This document shows positions 26,297-33,780 of a stretch of DNA of 37,776 bases, piece by piece (the first letter of the stretch is position 1; the number at the start of each line of letters is the position of its first letter). The notes below the pieces were generated by a model that made no database searches, was not told the DNA's origin, and was given only the letters and a program-made list of their open reading frames with translations. This DNA is from Actinomycetota bacterium. Its GTDB lineage: Bacteria; Actinomycetota; Coriobacteriia; Anaerosomatales; PHET01. Made by a program: the position numbers and the translations under genes. The stretch is taken from positions 1-37,776 of the forward strand of contig JAJUJM010000008.1 in assembly GCA_029265315.1 (NCBI GenBank). The letters run 5' to 3'.

Positions 26297-27142
26297 ATGC
26301 TGAAGGGTCGCAAGCTGCTTTCGCTTCTGCTCGCGCTCGTGCTCGCATTCGGCCTGATGGGTATTGCCGGCTGCGGTGGCACCGAGGAGCCGGCCGAGCC
26401 GGCCACGGAAGAGCCCGCAACCGAGGCTCCTGCGTTCACCACGCTGACCGAGGGCAAGATCATCGTCGGTTCCGACACCGCCTACCCGCCGTTCGAGAAC
26501 GTCGTCAACGGCGTGACCGAGGGCTTCGACGTCGACCTGGTGAAGGCCATCGGCGAGCGCCTGGGTGTCGAGGTCGAGTTCAAGACCTACAAGTTCGACG
26601 CGCTCATCGCCGGTATGCAGGCGGGCACCGAGTTCGACATGATCGCATCGGCCATGACGATCACCGACGAGCGTAAAGAAGCCATCGACTTCTCGGACCC
26701 CTACATCAACTCGAACCAGTCATTGGCGGTCGCCGCCGATTCGACCATCGCGACCGTTGACGACCTCAAGAAGGGCGACAAGGTCGGCGTGCAGTCCGGC
26801 ACCACCGGCGAGAAGTGGGCCAAGGACAACCTGGCGCCCAAGGGCATCGTGGTCACCCCGTACGACGACATCCTCGCCGCGTTCAATGCGCTGTCGGCCG
26901 GCGACATCGTGGGCGTCATCAACGACGCGCCGATCTCGCAGGACGTCGTGAAGGACCCGGCACGCAAGGCCAAGGTCGTCGCCGAGATCCCCACGGGCGA
27001 GCAGTATGGCTTCGCGTTCAACAAGTCCAACACCGCGCTGCGTGACGCCGTCAACGGCGCCTTGGCCGAGATCAAGGCCGACGGCACCTACGTCGAGATC
27101 TACAAGAAGTGGTTCGGCGCCGAGCCGCTCTCGATTCCCTAG
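26297..27142 (+). CDS. Polar amino acid ABC transporter substrate-binding lipoprotein
   Basis: A 281-residue lipoprotein. A signal peptide ends in MGIAGC (C26 lipidated), followed by an Ala/Glu/Pro-Thr spacer of about 20 residues. The binding domain is a canonical family 3 protein: IIVGSDTAYPPFENV, GFDVDLVKAIGERLGVEVEFK, MIASAMTITDERKEAIDFSDPY with the carboxylate-binding Arg, VGVQSGTTGEKWAKD, and IKADGTYVEIYKKWFG. It captures a polar amino acid outside the membrane for the permease and ATPase that follow. ATG 26297 is preferred over ATG 26294 because AGGAGG ends only one base before the latter. A strong stem-loop follows, so it is probably made in excess over the membrane parts. Confidence 0.94.
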   Translation: MLKGRKLLSLLLALVLAFGLMGIAGCGGTEEPAEPATEEPATEAPAFTTLTEGKIIVGSDTAYPPFENVVNGVTEGFDVDLVKAIGERLGVEVEFKTYKFDALIAGMQAGTEFDMIASAMTITDERKEAIDFSDPYINSNQSLAVAADSTIATVDDLKKGDKVGVQSGTTGEKWAKDNLAPKGIVVTPYDDILAAFNALSAGDIVGVINDAPISQDVVKDPARKAKVVAEIPTGEQYGFAFNKSNTALRDAVNGALAEIKADGTYVEIYKKWFGAEPLSIP

Positions 27143-27163
27143 GGTCGCCATACGTCCTTCTGA

Positions 27164-27213
27164 GTGACGAAGAGGGGCCGGCGGCCTCAAGGTCGTCGGC
27201 CCCTCTTCGTCAC
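27164..27213 (+). terminator. Strong stem-loop between binding-protein and permease genes (attenuator/processing signal)
   Basis: GTGACGAAGAGGGGCCG (27164-27180) is exactly complementary to CGGCCCCTCTTCGTCAC (27197-27213), a 17-bp stem with further internal pairing (CGGCC/GGTCG). No T-run follows, so it is more likely a partial terminator or mRNA-stabilising hairpin, as is common after the binding-protein gene of ABC operons. It would give more binding protein than permease and ATPase. Confidence 0.85.
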
Positions 27214-27241
27214 CTGATCGCATGTGCGAGGAGCGCCGTCT

Positions 27242-28120
27242 GTGGACGCATTGCTCGAGTCACTGACCACCATCGGAAGAATCTTCTTCGACGTGGAGAA
27301 GATGTCCCAGGCATTGCCGATCGTGCTGTCGGCCTTTCCTGTCTCGGTGTTCATCGGGGTCGTTTCCTTCGTGCTCGCGATTCCGGGGGGACTGCTTCTA
27401 GCCTTCATGAAGATGGCGAGGACCCGCGTGGTGCGCTGGCCGGCGACCTTCTACGTGGACGTGGTGCGAGGAACCCCGCTCTTCCTCCAGATACTCATCG
27501 TCTACTTCGGGCTCACACTGCTGCCGTTCTACCAGACGCTCATCAGGGAGGTGCCGCAGCTCAAGCAGCCGTTCCTGTTCGGAATCGACTTCACGATCTA
27601 CCTGCGCGCCTTCTTCGTGCTCTCGTTCAACTCGGCCGCGTACATGGCCGAGATCTTCCGTGCCGGCATCCAGTCGATCCCGAAAGGGCAGATGGAGGCG
27701 GCGCGGTCGCTGGGCATGTCGACGCCGCAGGCGATGGCCTTCGTCATCATCCCCCAGACCGTCCGCCGCATCCTTCCCACACTCATGAGCGAGTTCATCC
27801 TGCTGTTCAAGGACACGGCACTGCTGGCGGCGGTCGGCGTGGCCGAGATGACCCTGCGCTCGCGTGAGTTCGTGGCGAGCACCTTCAACCAGTCGGCGTA
27901 CATGGTCGCTGCGGCCTTCTACCTCCTCGTGACGATCCCGCTTGGTCGTCTCGTCGGTCGCCTCGAGGACAAGCTGGCCGAGTCCGAAGGCGGTGGCGGC
28001 GCCAAGCGGCCACCCACGCTCCTGGCCCCCGAGATCGATGCCGAGCATGTGGTCGCGCACAGTGAGGGCATCCCTACGACCGGTTCCAGCCCGAATCCCA
28101 TCACCGGAGGACCCCGATGA
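27242..28120 (+). CDS. Polar amino acid ABC transporter permease
   Basis: A 292-residue inner-membrane permease of the His/Glu/Gln/Arg family. It has an N-terminal segment with several membrane helices, [18 protein letters not shown] early on, [27 protein letters not shown], and the ATPase-contacting EAA loop ([21 protein letters not shown]). The last ~45 residues are a hydrophilic tail beyond the final helix, longer than usual. GTG 27242 is preferred because GAGGAG lies at 27228-27233; GTG 27224 would add six residues before that site. It overlaps the ATPase gene by ATGA. A homodimer is likely, since only one permease gene is present. Confidence 0.93.
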   Translation: MDALLESLTTIGRIFFDVEKMSQALPIVLSAFPVSVFIGVVSFVLAIPGGLLLAFMKMARTRVVRWPATFYVDVVRGTPLFLQILIVYFGLTLLPFYQTLIREVPQLKQPFLFGIDFTIYLRAFFVLSFNSAAYMAEIFRAGIQSIPKGQMEAARSLGMSTPQAMAFVIIPQTVRRILPTLMSEFILLFKDTALLAAVGVAEMTLRSREFVASTFNQSAYMVAAAFYLLVTIPLGRLVGRLEDKLAESEGGGGAKRPPTLLAPEIDAEHVVAHSEGIPTTGSSPNPITGGPR

Positions 28121-28854
28121 GCGATCAGGCCATCGTCCGCATCAATGACCTGCGCAAGTCCTTTGGTGACCTCGAGGTGCTCAAAGGTGTCGATCTTGAG
28201 GTGACCAAGGGCGAGGTCGTCGTCATTCTGGGGCCGTCAGGTTCCGGGAAGTCCACGCTGTTGCGCTGCGTGAATCGTCTCGAGGAGCCGACGGGAGGCG
28301 AGGTCTGGTTCGAGGACACGCTCGTCAATGACAAGAAGACCGACATCAACAAGGTACGTGAGCGCATCGGCATGGTCTTCCAGTCGTTCAACCTGTTCCC
28401 GCACCTGACCGCCAAGGGCAACGTGATGCTCGCGCAACAGAAGGTACTCAAACGCGACAAGGCGACTGCCGCCGAGGTCGCGGTCAGGCAACTCACGCGC
28501 GTCGGACTCGCCGACAAGATCGACTACTACCCGGCGCAGCTCTCGGGCGGCCAGCAGCAGCGTGTGGCGATCGCGCGCGCGTTGGCGATGGACCCGCACG
28601 TGATGCTCTTCGACGAGGCCACATCTGCGCTGGACCCCGAGCTGGTGCGTGGGGTCCTCGACGTGATGCGTTCACTCGCTAAGGCCGGCATGACGATGAT
28701 GGTCGTGACCCACGAGATGGGCTTCGCGCGCGACGTCGCCGACCGCGTCGTGTTCATGGACGAGGGCGTGATCGTCGAGCAGGGGACGCCTTCCGAGGTG
28801 TTCGACAACCCGAAGTCTGAGCGCACGAAGGACTTCCTGGGCCACATCGCGTAG
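28117..28854 (+). CDS. Polar amino acid ABC transporter ATP-binding protein (GlnQ-like)
   Basis: A 245-residue ABC ATPase that drives the importer encoded upstream. Walker A is GPSGSGKST, the Q-loop is [13 protein letters not shown], the signature is LSGGQQQR, and Walker B is [16 protein letters not shown], followed by the switch His in [22 protein letters not shown]. Length and motifs are typical of GlnQ/HisP-like proteins. Its ATG overlaps the permease stop, and a terminator hairpin follows at 28882. The substrate is likely glutamine or another polar amino acid but is not fixed by the ATPase sequence. Confidence 0.95.
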   Translation: MSDQAIVRINDLRKSFGDLEVLKGVDLEVTKGEVVVILGPSGSGKSTLLRCVNRLEEPTGGEVWFEDTLVNDKKTDINKVRERIGMVFQSFNLFPHLTAKGNVMLAQQKVLKRDKATAAEVAVRQLTRVGLADKIDYYPAQLSGGQQQRVAIARALAMDPHVMLFDEATSALDPELVRGVLDVMRSLAKAGMTMMVVTHEMGFARDVADRVVFMDEGVIVEQGTPSEVFDNPKSERTKDFLGHIA

Positions 28855-28881
28855 CCACACCGGTCAGTCGTCTCAGCTAGC

Positions 28882-28900
28882 CGCCCAAGCGGGCGTTTTC
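28882..28900 (+). terminator. Rho-independent terminator after the ABC transporter operon
   Basis: CGCCC (28882-28886), loop AAGC and GGGCG (28891-28895) form a short GC stem followed by TTTTC, 28 bases after the ATPase stop. Orientation and position fit the end of the importer transcript. Confidence 0.7.
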
Positions 28901-28983
28901 TCGCCATCCGTGAAAAGCGTTGTCGCTTCGGAGGGGTATCTTCCTTTCAGAAAGGTCCTATCCCCGACGAGGAGGCAGTCACG

Positions 28984-29544
28984 ATGCAGATCAATGTGAC
29001 CGGACGCCGCATGCCCGTGACGGACTCGATCCGCGCTTACGCGGAAGAGAAGGTAGCTAAAGCAGCTCGCATCCACGACCGTGACGAGATGGTCATCGAC
29101 GTGGTCCTGCACGTCGAGAAGAACCCCGCCAACAAGAACCGCGACGTGGCTGAGGTCACCGCCCACATGAAGGGCGTGGTGGTTCGCGCTGAGGAGGCCG
29201 CCCCCGACATGTACGCGGCGATCGACCTCGTCAGTGAGAAGCTCGAGCGTCAGATGCGCAAGTACAAGACCCGGCTCGTGGATCGGCGCAACGGCAAGAC
29301 CGCGGTCAAGACCGCTCCGGGCGTGGAGGAGATCGCGGCGCCGCCGATGGTCGAACAGGAGGAGGGGCGGATCGTTCGCAAGAAGCTCATCGACGCGAAG
29401 CCGATGAGCGAGGAGGAGGCCATCCTGCAGCTGGAGCTCCTTGGTCACGACTTCTTCGTGTTCACGCATGCCGATGAAGGCACCTTGAACGTGGTGTACC
29501 GGCGCCAGAACGGGGACTACGGCCTGATCCAGCCGCAAGTCTAG
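28984..29544 (+). CDS. hpf: Ribosome hibernation promoting factor, long form (HPF/RaiA)
   Basis: A 186-residue protein. Residues 1-100 are the S30AE domain that sits in the ribosome decoding region (MQINVTGRRMPVTDSIRAYAEEKVAKAARI, DVVLHVEKN, ATVTAHMKG-like strand, MYAAIDLVSEKLERQMRKYKTRL). Residues 125-186 are the C-terminal dimerisation domain of the long form (IVRKKLIDAKPMSEEEAILQLELLGHDFFVF, then VVYRRQNGDYGLIQP), which lets two ribosomes pair as inactive 100S particles. GAGGAGG lies about 9 bases before ATG 28984. A hairpin CCTTTC-A-GAAAGG is present in the leader. It is a separate transcript between two terminators. Confidence 0.96.
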   Translation: MQINVTGRRMPVTDSIRAYAEEKVAKAARIHDRDEMVIDVVLHVEKNPANKNRDVAEVTAHMKGVVVRAEEAAPDMYAAIDLVSEKLERQMRKYKTRLVDRRNGKTAVKTAPGVEEIAAPPMVEQEEGRIVRKKLIDAKPMSEEEAILQLELLGHDFFVFTHADEGTLNVVYRRQNGDYGLIQPQV

Positions 29545-29569
29545 GGGCATCGGGCCACCCGCAGTTCGG

Positions 29570-29597
29570 GAGAAGGGCGTCGACAGGCGCCCTTCTC
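29570..29597 (+). terminator. Terminator hairpin after hpf
   Basis: GAGAAGGGCG (29570-29579) is fully complementary to CGCCCTTCTC (29588-29597) with an 8-base loop, 26 bases after the hpf stop. The following TGTTCG is only weakly T-rich, but position and stem strength support termination. Confidence 0.75.
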
Positions 29598-29671
29598 TGT
29601 TCGCGTTCGCGGTGCTGGCATGGCGCTTCGAATGCTGGCGGCGCTCCGAATCCATGTCGGGCACCGGCCTG

Positions 29672-29701
29672 TTGACATGTGACGAGGGTCACACTTACGC
29701 T
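29672..29701 (+). promoter_or_regulatory. Promoter with consensus -35 and CRP/FNR-type palindrome in the spacer
   Basis: TTGACA at 29672-29677 is a perfect -35. A weak -10 (TTACGC or TACGCT) lies 17-18 bases downstream. The spacer holds TGTGA-CGAGGG-TCACA (29678-29693), an exact match to the TGTGA-N6-TCACA consensus of CRP-family regulators. A site between -35 and -10 normally represses. The transcript would begin near 29705 and lead the unknown gene at 29778. Confidence 0.6.
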
Positions 29702-29777
29702 TTACGCGGTTCCGAAGGGGCGCGGAATCCAGGTCTTGGCCACGTAGCATTGATTCGCAGCAGAAGGGCCTGCCCGC

Positions 29778-30449
29778 ATGGACCAGAGCGTGGGCCGCAT
29801 TCGAGCGCAGGACATAGAGTTCGCGCTCTCGCAGATAGGCGAGATCAAGGCCGCGCGTGTGGTGGTCGCCCCGGAGGGCAACATCTCCGAGATCCACGTC
29901 GTCGCGCTTCCGTCCAAGACTCCCAAGCAGCTCGTGCGCGACATCGAGTCCGCGCTCATGGCGCGCTTCGGGCTTCCCGTCGACCATCGCAAGATATCGA
30001 TCGCGCAACTGGGCAAGGAGTTCCTCCCACCCGAAGAGCAGACGCAGGAGCGCACAAGCGCCGTTCGGCCCCGGATCATCAGCATCAACGCTTCGGTGTC
30101 CGGAGTCCAGGCTGCTGCGGCGGTGACACTCGAGATCGATGGCGAGGAGTACACGGGTCGGGCGTCGGGTGCCGCCAGCACCACTGGTCGGACCCGCCAC
30201 GTGGCGCTCGCAGCGCTCGACGCCGTGGCTCAGTACGCGCCCGAGGGCACGACCTTCGCGCTCGAGGACGTTGCGATACTGCAGCTGGGCCGCGAGAGGG
30301 TGGCGGTCGCGTGCGTGACCCTGGTGACTCCCCACGGCGAGCAGTCCTTCTCAGGCTCTGCACTCGTTCGCCAGAGCGACAAGGACAGCATCGTCCGTGC
30401 GACGCTTGATGCGATCAATCGTCGTATCGGGCTCCTGACAACCGAATAA
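29778..30449 (+). CDS. Conserved-looking cytoplasmic protein of unknown function
   Basis: A 223-residue protein without signal peptide or membrane helices. The N-terminal ~80 residues have a beta-alpha-beta pattern (IKAARVVVAPEGNISEIHVVAL, then PKQLVRDIESALMARFGLPVDHRKISIAQL) that resembles small ACT-like or alkaline-shock-like sensory folds. The C-terminal ~120 residues contain two related strands-plus-helix units (ISINASVSGVQAAAAVTLEIDGEEYTG and VACVTLVTPHGEQSFSGSALV, each followed by an amphipathic helix), somewhat like the regulatory domain of isopropylmalate synthase. That likeness is only by eye. ATG 29778 follows AGAAGGG. It has its own promoter with a CRP-type site. Function not assigned. 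Confidence 0.75.
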   Translation: MDQSVGRIRAQDIEFALSQIGEIKAARVVVAPEGNISEIHVVALPSKTPKQLVRDIESALMARFGLPVDHRKISIAQLGKEFLPPEEQTQERTSAVRPRIISINASVSGVQAAAAVTLEIDGEEYTGRASGAASTTGRTRHVALAALDAVAQYAPEGTTFALEDVAILQLGRERVAVACVTLVTPHGEQSFSGSALVRQSDKDSIVRATLDAINRRIGLLTTE

Positions 30450-30546
30450 CCATCCTCTTTGGACCGGCACCATGCTTAGTGACAAAGACACTGTACGCAC
30501 TAACACGAGCGGAGCGGACAGCGTTCTTCCATCACTAGCGGGATGG

Positions 30547-30586
30547 GAGGAGACCACAGCTCTTTCATCGAAAAGGGGGTCTTCTC
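30547..30586 (+). promoter_or_regulatory. Leader hairpin covering the ribosome site of the small peptide gene
   Basis: GAGGAGACC (30547-30555) pairs with GGTCTTCTC (30578-30586) through nine pairs including one G-U. The G-run at 30575-30579, the only plausible ribosome site for ATG 30590, lies at the loop/stem edge. Folding would hide it, which suggests translational control or attenuation. Confidence 0.45.
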
Positions 30587-30589
30587 ACC

Positions 30590-30670
30590 ATGAAGCGCAT
30601 CCTCGTTCTTCTTGCTTCGCTGGCGGCCGTCGTGCTGTCCGGCGGGGCACTTCTGGGTGTTCGCGGCTAG
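30590..30670 (+). CDS. Putative 26-residue hydrophobic peptide
   Basis: A short frame MKRILVLLASLAAVVLSGG... ending at TAG 30668-30670. It has a Lys/Arg start, then about 18 hydrophobic residues and a Gly-rich end, so it could be a membrane peptide, a bare signal sequence or a secreted pro-peptide. It lies 46 bases before the membrane HD-GYP gene and has a G-rich ribosome site within a hairpin. It has no Cys, so it is not an obvious AgrD-type thiolactone precursor. Short length makes chance occurrence possible, but the K-R-hydrophobic start next to a membrane signalling protein is notable. Confidence 0.45.
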   Translation: MKRILVLLASLAAVVLSGGALLGVRG

Positions 30671-30716
30671 CTGTCGCAGTGTGCCGGTTCGGTGACTTGA
30701 AGAGACGGGGAACCTC

Positions 30717-32042
30717 ATGAAGAAGGACTTCGCGAGCGTTCCCCGTCTTTTCGCTTTGCTTGCGGTCTCGTTATTGATAGCGGGACTTATCATGCTCGGT
30801 GTGCTCTCTCGTGCACATCCCGTGCATTTAAGCGTCTACTTGCCGCTAATGATGGTCGCAGCCATTCTCTCGGAGCATTTCGCGCCGATTATTCGTGGCC
30901 ATAGTGCATCCATCTCTCTACCGCTCGCGGTCGCGGCGATGGCACTTCAAGGGCCCGTTGCCGCGGCGGTTGTGGCAGGAGTGTCGGCACTTCGACGAGA
31001 CTCCCTGAGTTCGCTCAGGCTGTTCGTGGTCACGGTTTTCAACCTTGGGCAGTATTTGACTATCTTCTGCATATCTGGAATGGCTTACGTGGAACTTGGT
31101 GGCCCTCTGCTGGACGCTGGCACAGTCCGGCAGTTCACTCTGCGGGACTTTCCCCAGTCTCTCGTGCCAATGATGGTCGCGGTGCTTGTGTGCGCAGTGG
31201 GGAATGTTCTCGTAACGGCGGTGGGCATCTCCACTCTATACCGAGCGTCCTTAAAGGCGACTGTGCGGGATATTTCGCCGTACGGTGCTTCGCTCCTTGC
31301 GCTCGGATTTGTCGGCTATCTGATGGCCCAGGTCGTGTCGAGCAATCCTTTTGCACTGCCCCTGTTCCTATTTCCGCTCATGCTGGCCAGACAGGTCTAT
31401 CAGCGATATGCGGACCTGGATGACGCCTATTTGGATACGGTCAGATCGCTGATTGGGGCACTGGAAGCAAAGGATCCGTACACACGAGGACACTCTGAAC
31501 GCGTTGCCGAGTATGCCCTCAAGCTAGGTAAGGCTCTCGGAAAGGACGAGCGAACGCTTCAGATGCTTGAGACATCAGCTCTATTGCACGACATAGGGAA
31601 GATCTCACTGGCTTCCGACTTGTTGACCAAGCGTGAAAGGCTCGATGACACAGAGATCTTGCTTATGCGTGAGCACCCCATCAAAGGAGCCGACATGGTC
31701 GTTCGGATTCCGCCCCTTAAGTCGCTTGGGGAGCCGATACGGCGACACCACGAGTGGTTCGACGGATCTGGCTATCCGGACGGGATGACGGGACCCGAGA
31801 TGCCGCTGATTGCGCGCGTTCTCGCGCTCGCGGACGCTTACGATGCGATGACAACCGATAGGCCGTACCGGCCGGCGATGTCACCAAGTGCTGCAGCCGA
31901 CGAGCTGATTCGTTGCGCAGGCGTGCAATTTGACCCTTCTCTGACAGAGCTGTTCGTCAGCGTTGTGCTGCCGGCTTGTGTTGATTGGGGACGACCGCGG
32001 GATTCAGTCATCGTGCGAGCCAAGCCGGAGGCAGTCAAATGA
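30717..32042 (+). CDS. Membrane HD-GYP domain phosphohydrolase
   Basis: A 441-residue protein. Residues 1-230 hold about six to seven membrane helices forming an uncharacterised sensor region. The C-terminal ~200 residues are an HD-GYP domain: RGHSERVAEYALKLGKALG, LLHDIGKISL with H291-D292, HPIKGADMV, HHEWFDGSGYPDGM with H344-H345 and G352-Y353-P354, and LALADAYDAMTTDRPYR. HD-GYP enzymes degrade cyclic di-GMP (or cGAMP in some), and all metal ligands appear intact. Codons and GC are lower than in the surrounding glycan and transport genes, a sign of transfer. ATG 30717 follows a weak GGGGAA site. It overlaps the next gene by ATGA. Confidence 0.9.
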   Translation: MKKDFASVPRLFALLAVSLLIAGLIMLGVLSRAHPVHLSVYLPLMMVAAILSEHFAPIIRGHSASISLPLAVAAMALQGPVAAAVVAGVSALRRDSLSSLRLFVVTVFNLGQYLTIFCISGMAYVELGGPLLDAGTVRQFTLRDFPQSLVPMMVAVLVCAVGNVLVTAVGISTLYRASLKATVRDISPYGASLLALGFVGYLMAQVVSSNPFALPLFLFPLMLARQVYQRYADLDDAYLDTVRSLIGALEAKDPYTRGHSERVAEYALKLGKALGKDERTLQMLETSALLHDIGKISLASDLLTKRERLDDTEILLMREHPIKGADMVVRIPPLKSLGEPIRRHHEWFDGSGYPDGMTGPEMPLIARVLALADAYDAMTTDRPYRPAMSPSAAADELIRCAGVQFDPSLTELFVSVVLPACVDWGRPRDSVIVRAKPEAVK

Positions 32043-33181
32043 CTTGGGACTCTTCGGTCTTAGGTGTGTGTCCTTGGCCGACGCTAATAGTGGCACCCAC
32101 TACCCTTTCTCTCTTCGCATTTGCGTTCGCGGTCGCCTGTCTTGCAGCTTTTGACATCCCGCTGCCACGTGGTGATGTTGTGGGCGTAAGCGTTGCGTTG
32201 GACGCGGTAACCTTTGTGCTTTTTGGACCAGGGGCAGCACTGACAGTCGCGGCAATCGGACTGTGTGCTGCATACGTGGCGAGGGAGAGGAGCGTCACGA
32301 GTTGGAACATGATCACCGCTCTCGTGACTCGAGCGGTCGGTTTGGCCTTAGCGTCACTCCTCACGGCTGCGATCGTCATGCTCGGGCTTGCTCCGTTGCT
32401 CGGCCCGTGGGCGACGGCGGGACTGGCGACGATGTGCTACTTCCTGACGGAATCGTTCGCAGGACAGGTGGCTAGCGCTTTCAGAACCAAGCGCGCTCTC
32501 TCTGGATTGCTGCGCGGCAATCTTCGCCGTCAGGTGCCCGTATTGGCGGCGGAAATGAGTGCAGCTTTGCTAGCAGTTGTAGTTTATGGCTCGATGGCGG
32601 TGTGGAGCTTGTTGCTAGTGGTGGCTTTGCTTCTTCTGATCCGTCAATCCTATGCTCTGCTGCTAGGAATTGCCGACACCTATCAGACCACGGTGGAAGT
32701 ACTGGTCGCGGCCGCAGAGGGGGTAGAGAGTGGACTCAAGGGTCATGCAGAACGCACAGCATACATCGCGAGGGAGCTGGCAGCCGCATGCAGACTGGGA
32801 GCACAAGAGGTAGAACGCGTCAGCTATGCCGCACTATTGCATGACCTTGATACATTGAGTGCGACAAGGGACCCCCTGAACAAGCGCACGCCTGCATCGG
32901 CGGTTCTGAGTGAAGTGCGCTTCTTTGCGCCTGTCGTCGAAATCTTGCGTCTGTGCGAAGAAGAATCAGACCAGCAGGACTCGTCGAACGAAGCCGATCA
33001 AACATCCGCTCTGATCGTGGCTTTGGCCAGTGACATCGACGCAGTGGAGCACCCGCAGGTACATCTCGATGGTGGGCGTAGCCTGGTTTCGAGGGTCGCA
33101 GCGCGCGTGGACCGAAGAGTGAAGGCCCGGGTCATCGCGGCAGCGCTACGACTCGGTTATCCCGTTCCTGCTGTTCCATGA
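32039..33181 (+). CDS. Membrane protein with degenerate HD-GYP-like domain
   Basis: A 380-residue protein. Its first ~215 residues hold about six to seven membrane helices, in the same layout as the HD-GYP protein upstream. The soluble end starts like an HD-GYP domain: TYQTTVEVLVAAAEGVESGLKGHAERTAYIAREL (H236) and SYAALLHDLDTLS (H268-D269). The His-His and G-Y-P motifs and most of the second half are missing. It is therefore probably not a c-di-GMP hydrolase; it may bind the nucleotide or pair with the intact neighbour. The frame opens at 31985, but ATG 32039 has GGAGG upstream and overlaps the preceding stop by ATGA, so it is preferred. Low GC like its neighbour. Confidence 0.8.
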   Translation: MTWDSSVLGVCPWPTLIVAPTTLSLFAFAFAVACLAAFDIPLPRGDVVGVSVALDAVTFVLFGPGAALTVAAIGLCAAYVARERSVTSWNMITALVTRAVGLALASLLTAAIVMLGLAPLLGPWATAGLATMCYFLTESFAGQVASAFRTKRALSGLLRGNLRRQVPVLAAEMSAALLAVVVYGSMAVWSLLLVVALLLLIRQSYALLLGIADTYQTTVEVLVAAAEGVESGLKGHAERTAYIARELAAACRLGAQEVERVSYAALLHDLDTLSATRDPLNKRTPASAVLSEVRFFAPVVEILRLCEEESDQQDSSNEADQTSALIVALASDIDAVEHPQVHLDGGRSLVSRVAARVDRRVKARVIAAALRLGYPVPAVP

Positions 33182-33702
33182 TGGCGGTTGCGGTGATTGG
33201 CACGTGCCTTCTGCTGGTTCCAGCTGTCGGGGGAACGTGGAGAGCGCTCGCCGAGCTGCGGCTTCCATTTGATTTGCCGATACTGACGCTATTTCTCATC
33301 CAAGGCTTCTTGAGGGGTCGTCTACTGGGCGCGCGTTCTGATTTTGGCCAATGGACGGTCTTCGCGTGGGCTTGCGTTTGTTTCGCATTGCTGCTCATGG
33401 TTGCTTTCTCTTGGCGGCGGGCCGGTTCCAGTGTCTTAGTGCTCGGACTCTCGTCAAATCTGGCCGTGGTCTTGCTCAACGCTGGGATGCCCTACGTGTA
33501 CACATCAGATGGTGTACATTCGACTGCGAGCGCTTTCTATCATGCCGCCAACCTGGGGACGCGCCTTGTCGTACTAGGGGACGTGCTGCCGGATCCGTCG
33601 GGTCAGTACCTGCTAAGTGTGGGCGATCTGCTCCTATGCATTGGAGCAGTCACCATGGTGGTTGCCGCCTCAGTAGAGAAGCTTGACCCAGTACACCGTT
33701 GA
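33178..33702 (+). CDS. DUF5317-like small integral membrane protein
   Basis: A 174-residue protein with about five hydrophobic segments. The C-terminal GDVLPDPSGQYLLSVGDLLLCIGA and the central SNLAVVLLNAGMPY are features I associate with the DUF5317 family of unknown function. ATG 33178 overlaps the stop of the degenerate HD protein by ATGA; ATG 33181 is an alternative. It is the third gene of a tightly coupled membrane-protein trio. DUF5317 proteins often sit near HD-type signalling genes, as recalled and not checked. Role unknown. Confidence 0.75.
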   Translation: MMAVAVIGTCLLLVPAVGGTWRALAELRLPFDLPILTLFLIQGFLRGRLLGARSDFGQWTVFAWACVCFALLLMVAFSWRRAGSSVLVLGLSSNLAVVLLNAGMPYVYTSDGVHSTASAFYHAANLGTRLVVLGDVLPDPSGQYLLSVGDLLLCIGAVTMVVAASVEKLDPVHR

Positions 33703-33780
33703 ATCTGCGCAGCCGTTGCGCTAAGTTCCCTCGTATACGGTGCCCCCCGTCCCGCGCTTGATACTGAGCGGAGGTAGGCG

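Noticed and set aside
30472-30720. 82-codon forward open frame before the HD-GYP gene
   Set aside because: No domain, mixed composition and no good ribosome site. It overlaps the more plausible 26-codon frame and the leader hairpin.
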